This document shows, piece after piece, positions 44,050-55,613 of a stretch of 64,000 nucleotides of DNA. The stretch's first letter is position 1; each line of letters begins with the position of its first letter. Position numbers and translations under genes: made by a program. Source of the stretch: Serripes groenlandicus. Lineage: Eukaryota > Mollusca > Bivalvia > Cardiida > Cardiidae. The stretch lies in NCBI GenBank assembly GCA_031761405.1, contig JASEVX010000001.1, positions 197,973,853 through 198,037,852 of the forward strand, given 5' to 3'. Below the pieces are notes generated by a model. It searched no databases, had not been told where the DNA came from, and saw only the letters and a list, made by a program, of their open reading frames with translations.

Positions 44050-45990
44050 AACCCTGGCGGCCATGTTTTTCAACAGATCGGACATATTTGAACAATCTTG
44101 GTAGAGGGTGCCCCAAAGAACATTTGTGAAAAATTATTTTCAAATCGGGCTAATTCTTTTGGCTGAGAAGATTTTTTAAATGTTAACAATACACATATAA
44201 GGAAAACAAGCTTAGCCCCCTGGCAGCCATGTTTTTTCAACGGATAGGAAATATTTGAACAATCTTGGTAAAGGGTGCCCCAATGAACATTTGTGCAAAA
44301 TAATTTTCAAATCGGGCCAGTACTTTTGGACAAGAAGATTTTTAAAGTTTTAACAGTGCACATATAAGGAAAATAAGCTCCACCCCCTGGCGGCCATGTT
44401 TTTCAACGGATCGGAAATATTTACACAATCTTGATAAAGGATTCCCAAAGGAACATTTGTGCAAAATAATTTTCAAATTGGGCTTATACTTTTGGACAAG
44501 AAGATTTTCAAAGTTTTAACAATGCACATATAAGGAAAACAAGCTTAGCCCCCTGGCAGCCATGTTTTTTCAACTGATCTGAAATATTTGAACAATCTTG
44601 GTAAAGGGTGCCCCAATGAACATGTGTGCAAAATAATTTTCAAATCGGGCCAGTACTTTTGGACAAGAAGATTTTTAAAGTTTTAACAATGCACATATAA
44701 GGAAAACAGGCTCCACCCCCTGGCGGCCAGGTTTTTCAACGGATCGGAAATATTTGCACAACCTTGGTAAAGGGTGCCCAAAGGAACATTTGTGCAAAAT
44801 AATTTTCAAATTGGGCTTATACTTTTGGACAAGAAGATTTTCAAAGTTTTAACAATGCACATATAAGTAGAACAAGCTCCGCCCCCTGGTGGCCATGTTT
44901 TTCAACCGATCAGAAATATTTGAACAAATTTGGACTGCCCCAAGGAATATTTGTGGAAAATAATTGTCAAATCAGGCCAGTACTTTTGGACAACAAGATT
45001 TTTAAAGTTTTAACAATGCATATATAAGGAAAACAAGATCCGTCCCCTGGCGGCAATGTTTTTCAACGGATCGGAAATATTTGAACAATCTTGATAAAGG
45101 GTGCGGTGCCCCAAGGAACATTTGTGCAAAATAATTTTCAAATCGGGCCAGTACTTTTGGACAAGAAGATTTTTAAAATTTTAACAAAAATAAAAAAAAG
45201 GCTCCGCCCCCTGGCGGCCATGTTTTTCAACCGATCGGAAATATTTGAACAATCTTGGTAAAGGGTGCCCCAATGAACATTTGTGCAAAATAATTTCCAA
45301 ATCGGGCCAGTACTTTTGGACAAGAAGATTTTTAAAGTTTTAACAATGCATAAGGAAAACAAGCTTCGCCCCCAGGCGGCCATGTTTTTCAACGGATCGG
45401 AAATATTTGAACAATCTTGGTAAAGGGTGCCCCAAGGAACATTTGTGCAAAATAATTTTCAAATTGGGCCAGTACTTTTGGACAAGAAGATTTTTTAAGT
45501 TTTAACAATGCACATATAAGGAAAACAAGCTCCGCTCCCTGGCGGCCATGTTTTTCAACTGATCGGAAATATTTGAACAATCTTGGTCAAGCGTGCCCCA
45601 AGGAACATTTGTGCAAAATAATTTTCAAATCGGGCCAGTACTTTTTGACATGAAGATTTTTAAAATTTTAACAATGCACATATAAGGAAAACAGGCTCCG
45701 CCCCCTGGCGGCCATGTTTTTCAACCGATCAAATATTTGAACAATCTTGGTAAAGGGTGCCCCAATGTACATTTGTGCAAAATAATTTTCAAATCGGGCC
45801 AGTACTTTTGGACAAGAAGATTTTCAAAGTTTTAACAATGCACATATTAGGAAAATAAGCTCCTGGCGGCCATGTTTTTCAACGGATCAGAAATATTTGA
45901 ACAATCTTGGTAGAGAGTACCCCAAGGAACATTTGTGCAAAATAATTTTCAAATCGGGCCAGTACTTTTGGACAAGAAGATTTTTAAGAC
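44050..45990 (+). repeat. Twelve tandem HP-J cores of about 164 bp
   Basis: Units are marked by CTGGCGGCCATGTTTTTCAA at about 44058, 44222, 44388, 44550, 44713, 44883, 45048, 45200, 45374, 45541, 45702 and 45863. They also share CGGAAATATTTGAACAATCT and GGCCAGTACTTTTGGACAAG. Minus-strand open frames here come from repeated units without stops. Confidence 0.92.
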
Positions 45991-46147
45991 TTGGCAATTT
46001 TCCCCTTTTCTGTTGCCGCAGCAACCAAAGTTCTCGATGGAATTAAAATCTTTGAACAATTTTGAAAGAGATCCACCAAAGGAACATTCCTGTGAAGTTT
46101 GGTTGAAATTGGTCAAGTGGTTAAGGAGGAGATGATCTAAATGTTAA

Positions 46148-47072
46148 AGGGACTGAACACCATAATGGTCCAAAATCTTTATATTTTATACTTTAATATA
46201 TTCTAATTAATCCAAAATACGTCTATATATATGTAACGGAATGTTGTAGAAGGTCGTACACGTCTTGTTTTTCATTATTTCATATTAAAACAAGAGGCCC
46301 ATGAGGGCCTATGCTCTACTGGTATGGTTCTTTGGTCATTTTCAATCCAGAGCATGTATGTATGGTGAAGATCGGATAGTAAATGGAGGCTCTTTTGTGT
46401 TCACAAGCTGTATTATAGCAATTTTTACAATTTCAAGGGCCATAATCCAGTCTTGCATGGGCAGATCTGGCTGGTTTACGAAAGGAACTGAGCTCTCATG
46501 GATATCTAACTACTGTATAAGTTTAGTTGAGATACAATCAAAAGTGAAGACTGTATCGTGTTAACAAGAAATTGTTTACGGATGGACGGACGGACGCATG
46601 CACGCACGCACGCACGACGGACAAATCGCCACGACATAAGCCCTTCTGGCCTTTGGCCAGTAGCTAAAAAGCAGTAAAAAACGTCCGCTGCGTATTTTTC
46701 CGTTTAAAAATACCGTGGAATTTCCTCTTGCTCATTTGAATTTGTGGATTCAATTCGGCATTCTCTAACACTATCGACTCATTACATTCATGTATGCGTG
46801 AGTGTAAGGAACAACAACTCTGGGAAGGAGATTGTCAATTCGGTTGTAGTGATCACGTGATAAATATACAGCGAAATTTTTAGATCTACTAACCCAGTAG
46901 ATTTTGCAATGCAAAATAACGAAAAATCTCCGCAATATTAATAGTGTGCATATATTGTAGTACATCAGTCGAGCAAATCTCAATGCCTTACATGCAAAAA
47001 CATCAAGGTAATAGCAATTTTTAACAATTTTCTTTTTTTTTTCGCTTTTTTCTCATATGGGATTCAGTCCCT
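46148..47072. mobile_element. Kolobok/T2-like element with TTAA target
   Basis: TTAA at 46144-46147 and 47073-47076. Ends AGGGACTGAACACC and, reversed, AGGGACTGAATCCC. TTAA with AGGGA fits the TTAAAGGRR consensus I recall for T2/Kolobok MITEs. The target is the GTTAACG before the HP-J microsatellite. It carries a nested HP-A and no coding region. Confidence 0.8.
46290..46670 (+). mobile_element. Short HP-A element inside the Kolobok-like element
   Basis: Starts ACAAGAGGCCCATGAGGGCC, GCTCTACTGG; ends CTGGCCTTTGGCCAGTAGCT with two bases of the inverted end (GA) deleted. Two cores; ACGGACGGACGCATGCACGC microsatellite. Confidence 0.9.
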
Positions 47073-47156
47073 TTAACGCCGGCCGCCGGACGACGCCAGA
47101 CGGACAAAAAGTGATCAGAATAGCTCACCTTGAGCCTTTGGCTCTAGGTGATCTAA

Positions 47157-48304
47157 ACAAGAGGGCCATGATGGCCCTGGATCGCTCACCTTAATTATAC
47201 AATGTACTGCAATGCAAAACACATCAAGACAATTATTCTGAATGCAACCTCCACAGTGTTAACAATATTTTCCTTCGTTTGGCCTAGTGATCAATATTTT
47301 TTTACCTGATATGACCCATATTCCAACATGGACTAGATATCATCAAGAAAACATTCTGACAAAGTTTCAACTTGCTCAAAGTAAAATTGCAGCCTCCGGA
47401 GTTTGAACAATATTTTCCTTTATTGACCTAGTTTCTGATTGAATATGACCCATATTCGAACTTGACCTAGATATAATTCAGACAAACATTCTGAACAAAT
47501 TTCAAGCTGCTGAAGCAAAAAATGCGGCATCCAAAGTGTTCACAAGATTTTCTTTCAATTTGATCTAGTGACCTAGTTTTTGAACCCACATGACCCATAT
47601 TCAAACTTGGCCTAGATATCATTCAGCTAAACCTTCTGAACAAATTTCAAGCCGCTGAAGCAAAACATGCGGCTTCTACAGAGTTAACAAGATTTTCCCT
47701 CAATTTGGCCTAGTGACCTAGATTATGACCCAATATGACCCATATTTGAACTTAACCTAGATATCTTTAAGACAAACATTCTGATTAAATTTCAAGCTGC
47801 TGAAGCAAAAAATGTGGCATCAAAAGTGTTAACAAGATTTTCCTTCAATTTGACCTAGTGACCTAGTTTTTGACCCGGCATAACCCATATTCGAACTTGA
47901 CCTTAATATTTTTAAGACAAACATTTTGACAAAATTTCAAACTGCCAGAGTGGAGTGTTAACGAGATTTTCCTTCAATTTGACCTAGTGACCTACTTTTT
48001 GACCCGATGTGACCCATGTTTGAACTTGACCTACATATCATCAAGACAAACATTCTGATAGTTTCAACATGCTCAAGTTGAAAATGTGGCCTCCAGAGTG
48101 TTAACAAGCTTTCCCTTCAATTCGACCTAGTGACCTAGTTTTTGACCTCTTATGGCCCGGTTTCGAACTTGTCCAAGATTTTATGGAGATGAACGTTCTG
48201 ATAAACTTTCATGAAGATTGGATGCAAAATGTAGCCTGTAGAGTGTTAACAAGCTCAAATGTTGACGACGGACGTACGCCGGACAAAATGTGATCACAAT
48301 AGCT
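47157..48304 (+). mobile_element. HP-B element, 3' end replaced
   Basis: It starts ACAAGAGGGCCATGATGGCC at the HP-J terminus. Six or more cores. The end reads GTGATCACAATAGCTC then switches into an HP-C/E core in a C run. Confidence 0.83.
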
Positions 48305-48480
48305 CCCCCCCCCTGGCGGCCATGTTTTTCGACCAATCAACATGGCTTGAAGGAATCTAATAGTGGGTCATTTAAGGAACATTTTTTACAAAATTATTTG
48401 AAAATCAACCTGGTCGACGCTTTTGGAGGAGAAGATTTTTTAAGTTTTCACTATAGCCATATAAGGCAAAATAGCCCCAA
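48303..48480 (+). mobile_element. Isolated HP-C/E core fused to HP-B
   Basis: CTGGCGGCCATGTTTTTCGA to ATATAAGGCAAAATAGCCCC, exactly about one core with no ends. The joint is in the CCCCCC tract, so recombination or slippage there is likely. Confidence 0.75.
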
Positions 48481-48799
48481 CCTTGATAATAGCACAGTGC
48501 ATTGTTTCAGAATGTTACCCTGTCCAACATACAACAAACAAATCTGCAGCAGATTTCTTTGAAATCATCTAAACAGAAGTATGGAAAATCTTTGTCAATG
48601 AAATTAATAGAAGAGCATATATTTTATGGTAGCATACATTTGTGACCAAATGGAAAATGTTCTCCTTTTACCACAATATTTTCATAGTTTTTATACTTTA
48701 GCTCAACACTATCAAAGATATACTGTATGGATCCGTTTTGTCAAATTCTGCCACAGAGGCAACAAAAGAGAGTATATAGCGAGGGCTTGGCGTGAAACT
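48481..48799. mobile_element. Decayed TTAA-MITE type 2
   Basis: TACCCTGTCCAACATACAAC, AATCTGCAGCAGATTTC and CTCCTTTTACCACAATATTT survive; ends are lost. Confidence 0.55.
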
Positions 48800-49222
48800 G
48801 TTGTAACATTTGCATCTTGCACATCTACTACTCCTGATTAACATTTATGACAAGTATGAAGTAAATCAGGTTGAAACTGAAGGAGGAGTACAACAGATTA
48901 GATTTTAACAAAAAAAATCCTATTTCAAGGTCAGAGGTGAAGGTCACAGGGACATGAAATTTGTATCTTGCACATCTACTACTCCTGATTAACATTTATG
49001 CCAAGTATCAAGTAAATCAGGTTGAAACTGAAGGAGGAGTACAACAGATTAGATTTTAACAAAAAAAAATCCTATTTCAAGGTCAGAGGTCAAGGTCAAG
49101 GTCACAGGGACATGAAATATGCGTGTTGCACATCTACTACTCCTGATTAACATTTATGCCAAGTATGAAGTAAATCAGGTAGAAACTGAAGGAGGAGTAC
49201 AACAGATTAGATTTTAACCAAA
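48800..49222 (+). repeat. HP-K: three tandem cores of about 155 bp
   Basis: Units share ATTTGTATCTTGCACATCTA-like, CTACTCCTGATTAACATTTA and AACTGAAGGAGGAGTACAAC, then CCTATTTCAAGGTCAGAGGT. No hairpin ends were seen; HP-D begins at 49224 within the last unit. Confidence 0.8.
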
Positions 49223-49223
49223 A

Positions 49224-52099
49224 ACAAGAGCTGTCGGAGGACAGAGCGCTCGACTATTCCACCGCTTATTTAAGTTACTGAGATAATGGACTCTAATGTA
49301 GTTGCATGCAAAACATTAACCACAATTTCTTATATGCAGGATAGTGTTATTTAACATGATTATTGTCATAGGTGTGATGGTTAGATAGAAGTAGTTACTA
49401 AGATATGGACTCTTAATGTAGTTGCACGCAAACCTTTAACCATAATTTCTAAGTAAAACAAGGGCAACAATTTGCACCATATACAGGATAGAGTTATCTT
49501 AATTGGTTGTGTTTATAGTTGTGCACTTGGGAAAGGTTGTATGAAGTTTCAATACAATTTTTCAAGTTGTTACTAAGATTACACTCTAAATGTAGTTGCA
49601 AAACTTTAACCAGAATTTCTAATTCCAAAAGGTCCATAACTTGCATAAAATGCTGGATAGAGTAATCATACTTGATTGTTTACATAGATGTGATGGTTGG
49701 TAAGGGCTGTATAAAGTGTCAATGCAATGCATCAAGTAGTTACTAAGAGATGGTCTCTTTATGTAGTTGCATGCAAAACTTTAACCAGAATTTATAAGTC
49801 CAAAAAGGCCATAACTTGCATAAAATGCAGGATAGAGTTATCATACTTGATAATCTACACAGGTGTGATAGTTGGGTAGGGTTGTAGAAAGTTTCAATGC
49901 AAAGCATCAAGTAAATACTGAGATATGGACTCTTAATTTAGTTGCACGCAAAACTTTAACCAGAATTTCTAAGTAAAAAAAATGCCATAACTTGCATAAA
50001 ATGCAGGATAGAGTTATCTTACTTGATAATCTACATAGGTGTGATAGTTGGGTAGGGTTGTATAAAGTTTCAATGCAATGCATCGAATATATACTGAGAC
50101 ATGGACTCTTAATTTAGTTGCACGCAAATTTAACCAGTATTTCTAAGTAAAACAAGAGGCTCAAGAGGGCCAGTATCGCTCCACGGCCATAAGGCAAAAA
50201 TCAAATCTCCAAACAGCCCTGCCCCCTAGTGGCCATATTTTTTACCAACCACCATGGCTTAAAAGGAATCTTGTAGAGTGTCACCCAAGGAATGTTTCTG
50301 CAAAATTATTTGAAAATCGGCCGGACACTTTCGGAGGAGAAGATTTTTTAAGTTTTCACAATAGCCATACAAGGCAAAATAGCCCCACCCCATGGCGGCA
50401 ATATTTTTCAACCAATCAACATGGCTTGAAGGAATCTGATAGAGGGTCACCCAAAGAACACTTCTACAAAATTATTTGAAAATCTGCTCAACACTTTCGG
50501 AGAAGAAGATTTTTTAAATTTTCACTATGGTCATATAGAGCAAAATAGCCCCGCCCTCTGGCGGCCATATTTTTCGACCCATCAACATGGCTTGAAGGAA
50601 TCTGATAGAGGGTCACCCAATGAACATTTCTACAAAATTATTTGAAAAATCGGCTGAACACTTTCGGAGAAGAAGATTTTTTAAGTTTACACTATAGCTA
50701 TATAAGGCAAAATAGCCCCGACCCTGGCGGCCATGTTTTTCCACCAATCAACATTTCTTGAAGGAATCTAATAAAGGGTCACCCAAGGATCATTTCTACA
50801 AAATTATTTGAAAATCGGCCTGACACTTTCAGAGAAGATTTTTTAAGTTTTCACTATTTTTTTCTTTTGGTTGCCATGGAAACCAGAATTATGGATGGAT
50901 CAAAAAAAATTGAAGGAATTTGAGAGAGGACATTGAGAGGATGCTTCCTATGAAGTTTCAACCAAATTGGCCAAGTGGTTAGTGAGAAGAAGTCGTTTAA
51001 AGGAAAAAGTTAACGCACGCACGCACGCAGCAGAATAGAGTTATCATACTTGATAATCTACACAGGTGTAATAGTTGGGTATGGTTGTAGAAAGTTTCAA
51101 TGCAATGCATCAAGTAAATACTGAGATATGGACTCTTAATTTAGTTGCACGCAAAACTTTAACCAGAATTTCTTAGTAAAAAAAAGTGCCATAACTTGCC
51201 TAAAATGCAGGATAGAGTTATCTAACTTGTTAATCTACATAGGTGTAATAGTTGGGTAGGGTTGTAAAAAGGTTCAATGCAATGCATCAAGTATATACTG
51301 AGATATGGACTCTTAATTTAGTTGCATGCAAAACTTTAACCAGAATTTCTAAGTAAAAAAAGGGCCATAACTTGCATAAAATGCAGAATAGAGTTATCAT
51401 ACTTGACAATCTACACAGGTGTAATAGTTGGGTAGGGTTGTAGAATGTTTCAATGCAATGCATCAAGTAAATACTGAGATATGGACTCTTAATTTAGTTG
51501 CACGCAAAACTTTAACCATAATTTCTTAGTAAACAAAAGTGCCATAACTTGCCTAAAATGCAGGATAGAGTTATCTAACTTGTTAATCTACATAGGTGTA
51601 ATAGTTGGGTAGGGTTGTATAAAGGTTCAATGCAATGCATCAAGTATATACTGAGATATGGACTCTTAATTTAGTTGCACGCAAAACTTTAACCAGTATT
51701 TCTAAGTAAACAAAGGGCCATAACTTGCATAAAATGCAGGATAGAGTTATCTAACTTGATAATCTACATAGGTGTGATAGTTGGGTAGTGCTGTATAAAG
51801 TTTCAATGCAATGCATCAATTAAATACTGAGATATGGACTCTTACTTTAGTTGCACGCAAAACTTTAACCAGAATTTCTAAGTAAAAAAGGGCCATAACT
51901 TGCATAATATGCAGGATAGAGTTATCTAACTTGATAATCTACATTGGTGTGATAGTTTGGTAGGGTTGTAGAAAGTTTCAATGCAATACATGTAGTATTT
52001 AAGAACTTGCATGCAAAACCTTAACCAAAGTGTGACGTGGACGCCGACGCCAGGGTGAGTAGTATAGCTCTCATATTCTTCGAATAGTCGAGCTAAAAA
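49224..52099 (+). mobile_element. Second HP-D element
   Basis: Starts ACAAGAGCTGTCGGAGGACA; GCTCGACTATT at 49248-49258 pairs exactly with AATAGTCGAGC at 52083-52093. 3' hairpin TATTC-TTC-GAATA is perfect here. Cores as in the first copy. It has an internal deletion near 49390 and a nested HP-C at 50152. Confidence 0.9.
50152..51030 (+). mobile_element. HP-C element nested in HP-D, 3' end deleted
   Basis: Starts ACAAGAGGCTCAAGAGGGCC, GCTCCAC; runs to GTTAACGCACGCACGCACGC and then returns to HP-D core as AGCAGAATAGAGTTATC. The HP-C terminus plus about 25 bp of HP-D core are missing at this joint. Confidence 0.85.
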
Positions 52100-52609
52100 C
52101 TGAAACATTAACATTATTGACAAAGGAGCAGTATACGCTTTTTGTAACAATTTGCTTCTTTTCTGATAATTTTTTTAGAAAATAAAACATGTGCAATATG
52201 TGGAAATTAGCCAGAGTGGCACCTGGGACTTCCAAGATTATGACCGACCAGGACTTCCAAAATTCAGACCAACGAAGTCAGGACTTCCTGTTTCAAAAAG
52301 CTAGTTAAAGCCAAATTCTCCTTCATCTAGGCAGATTATTTTCTCATGCCTAAAGAAGCCTTTTATATATAAATAATTACAAAGAGCGATGTTTCATTTT
52401 CCAACAATGTTTTTAACCGATTCAGACAATTGTTCTGATGAACTTTCATGAAGATCAGATGCAAAATGTGGTTTCAAGAAAGAGTTAAAAAAAAAGGCAA
52501 TTGATATCGACGGACAAAAAGCACGTCTCGTCTCAATCTAATTGGAATAGCACCATAATACTGCATGTTTATTGGATCTGATCACTTGACACTGCATAAA
52601 AAGTCATTT
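52100..52609. other. Unassigned sequence
   Basis: ACTTCCAAGATTATGACCGA and ACTTCCAAAATTCAGACCAA form a weak 30-bp duplication near 52228-52275. Bases 52425-52530 contain a decayed HP-B-like tail (AACTTTCATGAAGATCAGAT, GACGGACAAAAAGC). No gene. Confidence 0.4.
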
Positions 52610-52790
52610 AATGGTGATTAGAAAAGGCGGAATTGCTCGTAATAATGTTTTCTCTTATTGTTACAATGTTTTCAACTGTATTGAATAATTATATACTTCA
52701 ATTTATACAGATGCTAAATAATTTTGTTAAGATTGTTTCAAAGTTGTCTGCTGCAGATTTGTTGTATGCGGCCGGGAAAGGGTTTAATAT
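52610..52790. mobile_element. TTAA-MITE type 2, right portion with GCGGCC in its end
   Basis: GTCTGCTGCAGATTTGTTGT, ATGCGGCCGGGAAAGGGTTT, AA: a CGGCCG-containing insertion splits the usual ATGTGGGAAAGGG. The left half is decayed. Confidence 0.7.
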
Positions 52791-52812
52791 ATTTACTACC
52801 CCAGTGCAAATG

Positions 52813-53095
52813 TGACTGAGATCTCAGTGAAATCCCAGTGAAATTCATATTTCGGTATTTTTTTCAAATCCCAGCGAATTTCACTGGGATCTCAGTGAAA
52901 TTTCACTGAAAAATAAAGAAATCCCTGTGAAATCACCCTCAATACGTCAAACTTGATTTCACTGGGATTTCACTGGGATCTCACTGAAATCTGGATGTGG
53001 ATCTATGTGAGTTTTTTTAGTGAAATCCCAGTGAAATATTGACCTGAAAACGTTCATTAATTATGATTTCACTGAAATCTGGATGGATCCCAATG
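52813..53095. repeat. Cluster of ATTTCACTGGGAT motifs in both orientations
   Basis: At least a dozen copies of TTTCACTGGGAT(C/T)T or its reverse AGATCCCAGTGAAAT, many overlapping so that the region folds back repeatedly. Spacing is irregular. It lies just downstream of the candidate poly-A site of X6. Confidence 0.85.
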
Positions 53096-53152
53096 AAAAC
53101 TCCATATAATGTCAATAGTGATTCAAATATATGAATGAAATTTTTGTGGGAT

Positions 53153-53158
53153 TTTATT
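53153..53158 (-). terminator. Candidate polyadenylation signal AATAAA
   Basis: AATAAA on the minus strand, about 162 bases after the X6 stop codon; a plausible end for that transcript. Confidence 0.4.
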
Positions 53159-53319
53159 TCAATCATCAAAATTAACATGACATAGTTAAAAGTTTTATAA
53201 AATCCTGTTATCACTCTGGAGGCACAATTATAACTTGAGCACATAGAAACTTTGTCAGAATAATTGTCTTAATTAAGAACAGTAATTTTTGCTTCATCAC
53301 TACAGCAAAGTGGACATTC

Positions 53320-53393
53320 TCAGCTTGTATATAGTGTAAAAATCCTCTGTCTCATTGCATCCAGTCTTTCCGATTCCTCTCCACTGAAAAATA
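53320..53393 (-). CDS. Candidate terminal exon (X6)
   Basis: On the minus strand the acceptor CAATTTTATTTTTCAG is strong. With two carried bases the frame reads GGEESERLDAMRQRIFTLYTS and stops at TGA (53322-53320). Composition is protein-like and helical. The carried phase fits X5 only if a weak GG|GTCTAC donor is used there. No family was recognised. It would be the C-terminus of a minus-strand gene with X4 and X5. Confidence 0.42.
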
Positions 53394-53399
53394 AAATTG

Positions 53400-54293
53400 T
53401 ACACATCTGCAATTTTGATCATGGTTTGATATCAAGGTTATACTGGCATAGTCCTTGACAGAAATGAACAAGTCCTATAAAACAGCACTGATTTCTGGTA
53501 GTTGTGTTCAGAGATTATCATGGATATTTGACTTTGTCATGATATTTTAGTACAAAATATGACTATTCTATTTGGTATAGAACCAGGTAGTCAACCCTGT
53601 ATTGTGGATAGGTGAGGAAGTTTGCAGGCTTAAAAACAACAATATGGTGATCAAAATTGGAATAGACATGCCAACCTGTTTGACTTCCTAAAACGGATTA
53701 CTTATAATTATATTGATGCTTTTCAACATTTTTTCAGTCATATCACAGGGGCCAGTTCACCTACTCATGTGATCCCTATCTTTGTAACAACAGTACCTAT
53801 TCATTTTCCAAAATTCCTAGAAAGAGGCATGGCCCGACCTTTTATCTTTGAAAAACAGACAAGCTTAAAATGTTCACCATTTACCTACAGGTATCACAAT
53901 GAATGTACAGACAAATCAAGATCAGCAATATTAACTGTTCTTTAAATGCTACTAATGAAAAAGTAGGGTTTTAATTAAAAATTGTAATTTGAGATACACT
54001 GTCAAACAAGTGTGATCCTAAAATATAAATAGTGCATGTCTTCACAAATGTGATGATCAATTTTAATAATCATCGCCTGTGACAGGCAATGGTAATTTCA
54101 TGATTATTCTTGTAATCACACAGTCTTTCATTCTATAACATGTGTATACAAACTGAACACAATAGAGCTACATTACTAGGTCAGTTACCTGTTTGTTTAC
54201 AAAAACGGGTCCCATGTATTATATTCTTCAAATGATGATTGATCATAGAATCAAGGCCAAAGCTTTATGTGACAAACAGTGGTCCATGTAGAC
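53400..54293. other. Presumed intron with a SINE tail remnant
   Basis: A reversed SINE 3' domain lies at about 53712-53790 (CATTTTTTCAGTCATATCAC, GGGCCAGTTCACCTACTCAT). The rest is unassigned AT-rich sequence. Confidence 0.5.
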
Positions 54294-54348
54294 CCAGAAG
54301 TAAATGCTTTATCAAGTAGGTGGACATTCATCATCTGGTGGTACTCCC
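54294..54348 (-). CDS. Candidate internal exon (X5)
   Basis: On the minus strand the acceptor TTTTTTGTATTACAG precedes GGGAGTACCACC. Entering with one base from X4, the frame reads GEYHQMMNVHLLDKAFTSG. Only this phase both follows X4 and stays open for the exon. The donor is uncertain: GG|GTCTAC is weak but gives the phase X6 needs; otherwise the frame stays open to a TGA near 54253. Function unknown. Confidence 0.45.
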
Positions 54349-54943
54349 CTGTAATACAAAAAACATTTCATGAATTAATCATAAATTGTACAATTTTAAC
54401 GAGTTGTATGTCGGTATGGAGCTTCTTGCAATGTTTTCTGCTTTCTACTGAATCTTCAAATATCTAGCAGTTACAGCCAAACAAGGCTATTGGGTTGTTA
54501 CCTTGGTACACTCATCAAGCTTTAAAAATGATTACTAGTTAGAACAAGAACCATGTCCTGCATAACTGGATTTTTTTTAGAAAATACACATGATCATAGA
54601 CAACGGATCCACCAAATACTATTTTTTCTGTAAAGAAATACATGCCATCGTGAAAGATTTCACATGGTGGGGAATAATATTCATGTTAACCTTTTACCTG
54701 CATGCTTTAAGATGGACAAGTTAATGGTCATCCTAAATAATTATCTATAGCCAGTACTCTCGACTGCAGTTGTTTACCATCTTAATATTTGTTATGGAAG
54801 TATTTTGGTCTGTCACTTGTAGCTTAATACATTTTGAGCAAAACAAAAGAGAAATTTAAGTATGCTAAAAACATGACCATTATTATGAAGTAAGAGCTTA
54901 ACATACATGTCCATGCATCAGTTTGGGCACACAAACTAAATAA
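54349..54943. other. Presumed intron, unassigned
   Basis: AT-rich sequence without a recognised element or exon. Confidence 0.3.
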
Positions 54944-55415
54944 ACAAGAAATATCACTGAAGGTGATGAATACCCCCAGCTGGTGCCTGACAATATACAT
55001 ATGTATGAGAAATTCAAGGGGCCATAACTCATTTAAAAATAATTCCAGTGCAACACGCCGACAATATGCACAACTAGGCTTGGTATCGATCATTCTTGTG
55101 AAGTTATATTGAATTCTGACCAAGGGTTGCTGAGAAATAGTGTTCACAAGAAATGTCTATAAACCAACTATGTATGAGAAATTCAAGGGGCCATAACTCA
55201 TTAAAAAAAATTCCAGTGCAACACGCCGACAATATGCACAACTAGGCTTGGTATCAATCATTCTTGTGAAGTTATATTGAATTCTGACTAAGGGTTGCTG
55301 AGAAATAGTGTTCACAAGAAATGTCCAGACCAACGGACCGACCAACCAACTGACAAACCGACCGACAAGCGTGACTCCTATATAGCCCCCAAATACTACG
55401 TATCTGGGGGTATAA
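54944..55415 (+). mobile_element. HP-F element with two cores
   Basis: Starts ACAAGAAATATCAC (hairpin ATCAC-TGAAG-GTGAT), GAATACCCCC; ends ATAC-TAC-GTAT, CTGGGGGTATAAT. The second core starts within ATGTATGAGAAATTCAAGGG at 55168. Microsatellite ACCGACCAACCAACTGACAA. Confidence 0.9.
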
Positions 55416-55436
55416 TGATGGAGTATAGCCATTTAT

Positions 55437-55613
55437 GTTTTGTCAGTATATTAACATTTATCTAAGATAACATTATGTTACATAATAATGTAATAATATC
55501 TACCTTTCCAATGAGCATGCTCTTAAGATTTTTCAGTATATTAACATTTATCTAAGATATTATCATGTTACATAATAATGTAATAATATCTACCTTTCCA
55601 ATGAGCATGCTCC
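55437..55613. repeat. Tandem duplication covering a splice donor
   Basis: Two units of about 85-90 bp share TCAGTATATTAACATTTATC, GTTACATAATAATGTAATAA and CTACCTTTCCAATGAGCATG. The second contains the X4 donor and the last 17 or so bases of that exon; the first is a decoy copy with the same donor sequence in the intron. Confidence 0.82.

Larger units (their letters stand above)
42540..47156 (+). mobile_element. Second HP-J element, expanded and interrupted
   Basis: It abuts the previous copy and has a damaged start (CCAGAGGGCCAAATGATAG). It ends GAGCC-TTT-GGCTC, AGGTGATC, TAAA. Interruptions: HP-A at 42989-43841 and a Kolobok-like element at 46148-47072. A 12-copy core array fills 44050-45990. 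Confidence 0.85.

Noticed and set aside
45138..45580. Minus-strand frames with repeated KNMAARGRSLF-like motifs
   Set aside because: They are the reverse reading of HP-J cores; the same peptides arise from HP-C and HP-E cores with stops scattered between copies.
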